From Temnopleurus reevesii (taxonomy: Eukaryota > Echinodermata > Echinoidea > Temnopleuroida > Temnopleuridae): a stretch of 22,245 nt of DNA. The DNA lies in the NCBI GenBank assembly GCA_036244855.1, contig BQKZ01002548.1:6535-28779 (forward strand). The letters run 5' to 3'. The notes beneath the pieces are model-generated. The model was given only the letters and a program-made list of their open reading frames with translations, had not been told where the DNA came from and ran no database searches. The position numbers were made by a program, and so were the translations under genes. Below, piece after piece: positions 9,801-18,800 of the stretch; position 1 is the first letter of the stretch; the number at the start of each line of letters is the position of its first letter.

Positions 9801-12800
9801 CAGGCTGTATAAGCACTTCAAAAATTTCGAGAAATGATGATTTGAGAATTTAAAGGCTTAACTTAGTGAGATTTTCCGTTTAGTAGCACAAGTGAATTGG
9901 ATCTTGACCTGTTTTACACTGTATGTATGGATACAAAGACGCAAAGTCTCAATAAAAATTTTCCTTTTTGATTGCCTCTTATTATTTTTTTTAGTAGCAT
10001 GCTCGAATCTCAACATAAAATTTGTAATTTTTAGAGTATTTTGAAGGAAAACGTAATTTATTAGTGAAACGATCAGGATTAACTTACTTATTTTTCTTTT
10101 TTACAAGCTTGTAAATTACAAGCTTATAAATTACAAGCATACTGTTTTGTAGAGTTTTCAATGGTTGGTAACCATACATAAAGATATCAATTATCCTTAT
10201 TCAGGGAAGTTTTTGGTCTGGACTTCAACATTACTGAAGGATACAGTAGAGAACTGTTAGTAATGATGAAGTTACATGTGCGTGCCAAATGTTATTTGAA
10301 AGACTGCAGCACGTTTGTGTCTGTCATTCAAGTACATGAATGTTGGCAGTACTCAATGTTAAGATCAATGGAAAAGTAGGTCATGTAGTCAGATATGATT
10401 AGAGTGTGATCCACTTTCCATCCTAACAGACAAACGTTGGTTATGAGTCAAATCATTATAGCGTCATGACAAACTACATTTTAGCAAATGATGGTACGTT
10501 GATAGAACTTGCAGATTGTATACATTGTACAGTGTATTGTGTATTGTATAGTGTTGTTCGGTCCAACTGTTTCATGTCCAATCTAGCAACAAACACTCCA
10601 TTCCCAATTCCTTTACATGACATGTGGTAAAGTGAACAAATATTTTGTTTTAATACATAACACATTAGATGTATGCGTAAAGAAAGTGGTCTATTGTATA
10701 CTGCCAAGAAGACAAAGAGTTGATCTATCGAAGAAAGTATTAAGCACATCACAGATTAGTATGGAGTTCCAAGTAAAATAATCGCCTAAATATAATGATG
10801 TAATTTTAGTTTTCTTTTCTTCATGATCCTATGTAGAATCACAAATATCAGGTTCTTGTTCTTCATTGAAAATTGTTTTTCCCACTCTTTTGTGAAGCTC
10901 TCTACTTCACGTTTACTATTTGCATGTACTCACATCATTGATTGAAATAGATGAAAACAAGTAAAAGAAAAAATATCATGAAAAATTGATGGAACCATTG
11001 GTTGACAGTCTGATTAACCTTGAGACAATTAAATCACTACTAGCACATATCCATCCCATCCAATATAATAATTGATGCATAGTTTAATGTTGAGATGTTC
11101 TCTTTCTTAGTTGATGATATTTGATAAAAAATTTGATGTGGATTGCTGTTTTTTTTTTATTCTAGGAGCACAGAGAAATGATTGGAATGACTGAACTAGA
11201 TGCAAAAGTCAAGTACACCCAGCACTGTCGATCACTGAAGACATACGGTATCACCTTCTTCTTAGTTAAGGTAAGTCACTGATTTATTTTCTGTTTAGGC
11301 CTCGGTCACATGGAAGCCTGGAATCAACACGATTCAAAATGACTCTTTGTTAATTCGCTTTAACTCCCTCAGAACAAAGAGTCGTGTTAAATCGGGTTGC
11401 TTCCGGGGCCCTGTGTGACCGGGGCTTTAGACATAGTAAATTATGTTAAACAACTTCTCTTCTTTCTGAAGTGAATGAATGATGGACTAGTATCACAATT
11501 AGTCAACAGAATTTCATTTGGAATTGAATAGCAGATTGAATTTTGATGCACTTCATGTCATCTAGCATTTACTATCTTCTGGTTATCTACAGATGGCATT
11601 GGCTGAAATGAGACGGGTGATATTTTATCACTTAATCATTAGGCTAAGAATAAATAGAATTTCTTGTACCTAGTCTTTGTTAGAGTCATTCTTATTTTGA
11701 AGAAAAACTTAGTGAATCACCACTTGTGTATGGTTAAGCTATATCTATTGAACTGCTAATAAGTAGTCTTAGAAATGAACAGGAAATGATGTTAATACTT
11801 AGTATTACACATAGTTTACAAATCAGATTTGAAAAAGGAAAACTTCTTCAGGATAGTGCCACTTGCACACTTTTGGTGTCAGATGTAAACAATTTATATT
11901 GCCTGTATACGTCACATTCAAACCAATACAATCACTTTTGTACTATTCGGAGATGCACCATCATCGAATTTAAAATTAGTTTCCTGAAATAGACAGTATT
12001 TCTACCCGAGAGATATATGCTTCTGTCTTTTATTGAGATTAGCTAACCACAAACGCCTTTCACCATAGATCATCCGAGGCATTTTGCGTCACTTTCTTTG
12101 TTGTAGGAGAAGCCACAGACATCAATTACGATCAATCAGTGGTGTAGTTTGCATTATTTAGAATCAGTTTCACCTTGCAGATCTACTCTTGGAATACAAA
12201 AGTTTATCTTGTAAAAAGTTTGCTTTTTTTTTTATTCTTTGAAAGGCTTGTACTTCCCTTCACATTCTGTTTTGAAATTGTTTGTTGCAGAATATTTTTT
12301 CATGAAATTCAAACATTTAAAGGCAGACAAACGTACTTTTCCATTACAAAAATAACATTTTTATATGCAGTAGCTGGAACTTTTTTTGTATTTTGTTTTA
12401 ACCCATTGACTCCTGAAATATGTAATCCCAATAGACTTTGTGCAAGGAATGCTTCATTCAAGTAGTAATAGGTTAGTTGAATATTAGATACAAATTAATC
12501 AATGAAATTGTGGATTTATGTACATGCATGTCACTTTTATTTTGATGAGTTTTGCTTTACAATTAATCTACTATGCATTGACACATTTTACACATGACGA
12601 AAATGATGTCAAATGATGTCAAATTTGCCCAACACAAAAATCATTCAATTGATAAAGGAAATGATATTTTCATCATTTCTACTTCACCATTAGTCCGCTA
12701 ATCATTTACAGTAAGGACAGAAATAAAGTTGACAGTGTCCAACCATGTCTCACGAAAATGTGTGTTTTATAGGGGCTTTTTTTTAGACACCGTACTCTTT

Positions 12801-15800
12801 ATTTCTGTCCTTACTGTATGTTTCAGTCATGTTTAAACTAACCGTTGATTGTCAGTAATTACTTTTAATCGCAAATTCAATATATATTCTAAACAGGAAA
12901 AGATGAAAGGAAAGAACAAGCTGGTTCCTCGTCTTCTGGGTATCAACAGGGAGAGTGTGGTTCGTGTGGATGAGAAAACCAAGGAGGTTAGTAAACTTGT
13001 TTGAACCTCGCTTTTGCTGACATCGTTATAACTATCTTTAGATTTCAGGAGGGCATTGCCTTATAGGATGATACTCCCACTTCGTTCGATACAGAGAGTG
13101 GCAAACTTAGTCGCTTGTAAGAGATATTGCATTTATGGCGCTTATTTTCAAAACCGGAAATGATTTGGACATAGATTTTGTGGTTTGGAACATCAATTCT
13201 TTGTAAGCATCGAACATGTTTATGTGTACCTGGATTTGCAGGAACTGACAATCTATATATTGATTTTTTTTTTAATTTTTGTGTCCAAACATATAATTTG
13301 ACATACTTAAGTTTTTTTGAAAAAGAAAGTTTAAAAAAATTATTTATGATGAATTTGTAGAATGCGTATGCTAGAAATTATGAAAGTAATCAACTAGTTT
13401 GAGAATTTCTGATTGATCCATGTTTACCTTCTTGGTAGACTCCTAGAATAATATTACTTGTGTACATGTTGTTTTGATGTTAACTGATTTTTTTTTTTTG
13501 ATCGTTTCAGTTAATTTGTATTTTCCTATAATCTTTCCGATACCTTTTTCTTTTTCATATGCCTCTTACGACATTCATTAATTTTACAGATCTTGAAGAC
13601 CTGGCCGCTGACAACTGTGCGACGTTGGGCTGCATCACCGAAGAGTTTCACCCTTGACTTTGGAGATTACTCCGACTCCTATTACTCTGTACAAACCACT
13701 GAAGGAGAGGCCATCGGAGCTCTCATCGCTGGATACATTGATATCATCCTCAAGAAGGTACCTACTCTTTAGATCTTATATGGATGCTTGGGATAAATTT
13801 ACCACAAAAAGAGAATTAGACAGACAAATAATGTTGAATAATCCTCTATCCAAATATAATTAGTTGATATCTGTTTCTTTAGCTTATGCAGTGTTCTTCA
13901 AAAGTTGCAATCGATCGCAAGTTGCAGTTGATCGGAACATGCCATTCAAAATCATTGTTTCATGCACGTCTTGTTGGAAGCACATATCATACGTAAATGA
14001 AAATGCGCGTTACAATTTACAACTGATTTGCAGTTGATTTGCGATCAATTGGAACTTTTTTTAACAACACCCCCTTAGTGGATATTCTGAAATTCACCAA
14101 AACCTATATGAATGAGTTTATCATGTATTTTTCATAGATTATTAGAAGAATTAGATCATCTTGATATTGATTTCCAAGTTTCTTTACACAGTCGTTAAGA
14201 TAAGTTTACACTAAGATAATATTCTCTTTTTCATTCATGCTTTGTAACTCTGTACCCAAACCAATGTTATAGTCTTCTCTGTCTGCACTGATCTGGGTAG
14301 ACTAGTCTATTTTTATTACCTATACATATATGCATTACATATACAAAATTTAATAAGAGCCTCTGTCCATTCGTATGAACTGTTGAACCAACTATGAATA
14401 AACTTATACTTAATATATCAATTGAATATTATCCAACTCCTTGAATATCATTCAATTTCAATCTGTCTTTTGAACAGCAAAAAGGCAAAGACCGTATGGG
14501 CCTGGAGGGAGATGATGAATCGCTACTGTTTGAAGAGAATGTTAACGCAACGAGGGCCCGAATCATTCAGCTACAGACAAACAAGAAAGGTCACATGACT
14601 GAGGGATCTGTTGCTATGCCAGGACTCATGAGACCAGGAGGAAATGGTAAATTAATCTTTTATTTTGCTTTTTATATTCCAAATACTTGAGCATTATAGT
14701 TTTAGTATTTCAAATCCGTTATGAATGTCAATTATGTTTTGAACCTTTTAAAAGTATTTGTTTCCCAAATCAGTTTAGTGCATGGAATTCTCATTGGTTG
14801 ATTTATAAAATGACTTCAGGGGTGTTGCTAGAAAATTGCGCCCAATTACAAATCAGCTGCAAATCACTGCACACTTTCAAACTTGCATGGTCTGTGCTTC
14901 TCAAAAGATGGACATGGAATTCTGGTTTTGAGCGCATGTAAATTAACTGCAACATTCCATTGATGGCAGTATTCTATGGCCACCTCTAACTGTGAAGCCA
15001 CACAAGACCCATTGATTGCATAGTACCTATGTTGTGCTTGACCATGATTGCAAAAAATAAATAATTTTTATGTGAAATTTATGAATTGAACTACTGAGTA
15101 CCTGAATTAAGGTCTCATAGTGATATTTAGATTGAAACTAAACTGAGTTCATACGTAGTTCCTTAGCTGGTCATTTAGACAAATAAAACAGGAGATAACG
15201 ATCTGAATAACTTTCCTCTGTAATGTAGATTTTCCTGAATTACGGGAATGTCAAATTTTAGTTGGCAATTTGCAGTGTTCATAAAAACGTGATAAAATTT
15301 AATTCAATTTATCAATATTTTTTCATGTGAAAAATAGACAGATAAAAATGGGAGATATAATCATGAAAAATTTCCATCTGTGTTTGCTGACTTAATCTAC
15401 AGGGTTTTTGGTTTTTTATATTTTTTGTTCTTTTTGGCTCAGTCAACTTTTGTTCTTTTAGTTTATTGCTAATCAAACAGTTGGGTTACCAGTCTTTTGT
15501 TCATGAGAAAACATAGAAATGGATGGATGGGTGGTTGACATGAAAATGTCAAGGGATACATTTTGACCATCTGTATTTGCATAACTCCACAGTGCTGGCA
15601 ACATAACTGATCACATTCACAGTTGTATCAACCACACGTGACATGTTATTGATGACATTTTACGCTATATTGGAGAGTGAGAAGAACGATGCATGCAAAA
15701 CAAGAAAACTGCAAGCTACTTTCCATTTTTAATCATGTCCCATACTGTGTTATTTCTCAAAGCAGTGAGAGCTTTAAGATGTGTGATTTCCTGGGCCATA

Positions 15801-18800
15801 TTGCATAAAAAGTTGTGTCAAAATGCAGCTCCGTTTTCAACCAATCAGGAGCGTGTATTTGGGACTTGCATTTGATTTTCATAGTTGCATTTAAATGCAA
15901 CTTTTTATGCAATCGGGCTTGTTAAGATGATAAACTTACCTGTACATCACAGATCAATATCAGTAAAGTTGCTACCATGTACAAAGCAAGTTTTGCTAAT
16001 GGTCATGTTGTCTACTGCAAAATTATGCTTGTAAAGTTGTATCCGTCTTGGTTTTAGAGCATAATTCATAAGTATTATGATTGTTGACCTTTCATCGAAT
16101 CAAGATGCTCATATTTCTTGTCAGATTAAGATTTTATTCAAATTGATATTGATGGTTTTGTAGTGAGGCATGTGATTTAAAGCTCTATTTGTTAAGCTTT
16201 ATAGTTGTTTTGAGTAAAAACATGTTTTTCAAGGTCGATTCTGATGCTAAACCCTAACTAGGCCGGGCTATTTTAGGAGTTCTCATAGCTGGGTATCATG
16301 TAAACTACAAATTTGCAGTATCAGATTTTCGAAAAAAAATACACTTTATTTTCAATTCAATAATTATGCTAATTTATGCATAAAAATGCATGTTGTGCTC
16401 TAAATCACAAAATACTGGTGATGGAAAGCTAATATTGGGTATAGGTATTCCTGGTATCATATCTAACAACCCCAAATAAAAAAAAATTGCACTGACAAAT
16501 TTAATTTCTTATGTTTTTTTTTATTGTTTTTTTTTCAATTAATGAATTTCATTATTTTTTTACCTTTTGTTTTCTATTGTTTTTTGAGCAAAATTTATTG
16601 CAAAAATTTTGTCAAGCATAATTATGCTAAAATGAATTAATTTTAGCCACTTAAAGCAAAATTATGAATTTTTATGTGAATTAATTGAAAAAACACAATT
16701 TGCATTGAATCTGTACACAAAATCACGATTTTGAAGCAGTTTTGAGGCTGAAATGCGTGTATAAAACGTTATGTAACGTTGTAACGGTAAGTCCGATTTC
16801 CGTGCAAACGGTCTTGAAATTTGCAGGAAACTTGAAAGGAAAAAGTCAGAGAGCTGCATTATCAGAAATTTTTGCACGGCGAAATGATCACAAAATTCAT
16901 AGAAGGGGGTGGGGGCCCCCAGCCTAGTTAGGGTTAAAGAAATCTATTCCTTTCATCTCTATTTTGATATTTGCTATTGAAGTACATGTACATGTAGCTG
17001 CATATAAACTTTAAATTATTATTTTTTTTTTCAAATTGAATATCACTCAGGTTTTTTTCTTCTTTTTCTTTTGTTGAGTGGTAAGTCACAGTCTACAGAA
17101 AACCTGCCAGTGCCATTAGACTTTTATATCTTTAATCGCCCTTCCCTCTATTCTCCTGGCGTTCACAGCGTAAGCGGTGAATTCGGGAGTCCTAGAAAGA
17201 ACTAGTTTATGGGCTGTTATTAGGTGTTCTAACTTGGGGAGAGGTTACTAAAAAACACACCAATTGAAATAAAAGTAAATAAAAAGAGTAAATAACAAAT
17301 ATGCTGGACACGAGATTGAATTAAAGTGTCAACTTAATAATAAAGCATTTATTTACAAATGAATTAAAAAGATTTTTTCAGCGAAGTGAATAATTATATA
17401 ATAAAACAAACAATTAAAATCAATAAAAGTTAACCTACAATAAAAACTTATCTTTAACACTTACAATCATGTCAAACTTAGTTATGTTCTATTTTTACTT
17501 ACACTACAGGGTAAGGGAATATTACAGGTGGGATAATTGGGAATTTTGTAGTAGATGTGATCACTTACATGCACGCGAGAGTTTATTTCGAACGCGTACA
17601 TTTCCTTGACGTATCTACTCACGAACTTGTAGAATTGCGGGAATGGGACAGCAAAAGGGGATCAGGATTCAGAACAATGTCTGAAACATAGGAACTCAAG
17701 GAGATGGGCACAACAATCATGGAACAGGTACCTTTTTGGAACTTCAGGAACAACTTCAGGTGGACTTGAACTTGAGCAATATCAGTTTAGCAAAAGGTTA
17801 ATGGTACCGAATCGCAAAGCTTTCTCGTCATCAGGATTTAAAACAGTTTCTCACTTGGCCATAAGAGTTCCCTTAAAGATTTTAGACTTATCTCAAAGTT
17901 GGACATTCACTAATGTCTCTCTTACTGGAACACCAAAGATTATTCTTTTCAAAGTCAGTTCGATGCTTTATCGCTTTGATGACGGCTGAAGTTAATAGTT
18001 AGCTGGGGCAAAGAATGGGATGGGTATACAAGGGACCTTAAGGGAACTTCTCGGGCACTCTGCTATCTGTGGGGTCTCTCTGCTCTCTCTGATTAAACTA
18101 CATCTATCACCTACTTTTAAGCCATATTCCATTTCTTCTGATTGGTTATCAAAATTGAAAAGGGGAGGGATCAAATATAAACTTAACTTTCATCGGTCAC
18201 TGGTCACTTCCCTCAATCCACTGACCAAAGCAGGGATAAATTCAGGGAAAATATGTTCTTGACCTTGGTAACGTTTGGAAATGACCTACACAATTACACC
18301 TGTTTCATCGGAATAGGGGCAAAGCATAAAAGAAATAATAACCTGTAGGAGTAACCACTTCTTCTGAATACTACAATGTTTACATCTGGTATTGGCCATA
18401 TTTGGTTCTTTCCAACTTTATGAATGGGATGATGCAAGCACTGACGTCAGTATTGTTTATCAACATTGGCCGAAATCTAGGAATCTTGAAGGTCTCAGAC
18501 CTAAGAATGTGTGAAGTAGCTACTGTAACATTCATGGGAGGGTGGACATATTTATTACAGGGAGTTGATCTCTTGACCAGTGGTCGAGTAACCTACATGT
18601 ATTTTTATTAGTCTCTTCTCTACAGGCTTCTTGTACTGGGTCTCAAATATATTGAACAATTGATGTAGGGCAAAAGATAATTAGTTAGAGTTAAACAGCT
18701 AATATTCTACTATCCTGTATATCCATGAACGTCCGTTAGGAGTGACCTACAAAATTTATGGCTTCTCAAAATTGACAGGGTAGAAATATAATCATAATAC

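Larger units (their letters stand above)
11271..12896. other. Intron g-h
   Basis: About 1.6 kb. Holds two short inverted-repeat elements (11299-11425 and 12709-12816), otherwise AT-rich DNA with no recognisable content. Confidence 0.75.

Noticed and set aside
10474..10752. 92-residue open frame on the minus strand
   Set aside because: Cys/Ser/Leu-mixed sequence with no recognised motif, in AT-rich intron with TGTATTGTG low-complexity runs; consistent with chance.
13654..13863. 69-residue open frame on the plus strand
   Set aside because: It is the wrong frame of talin exon i and continues past the splice donor into the intron.
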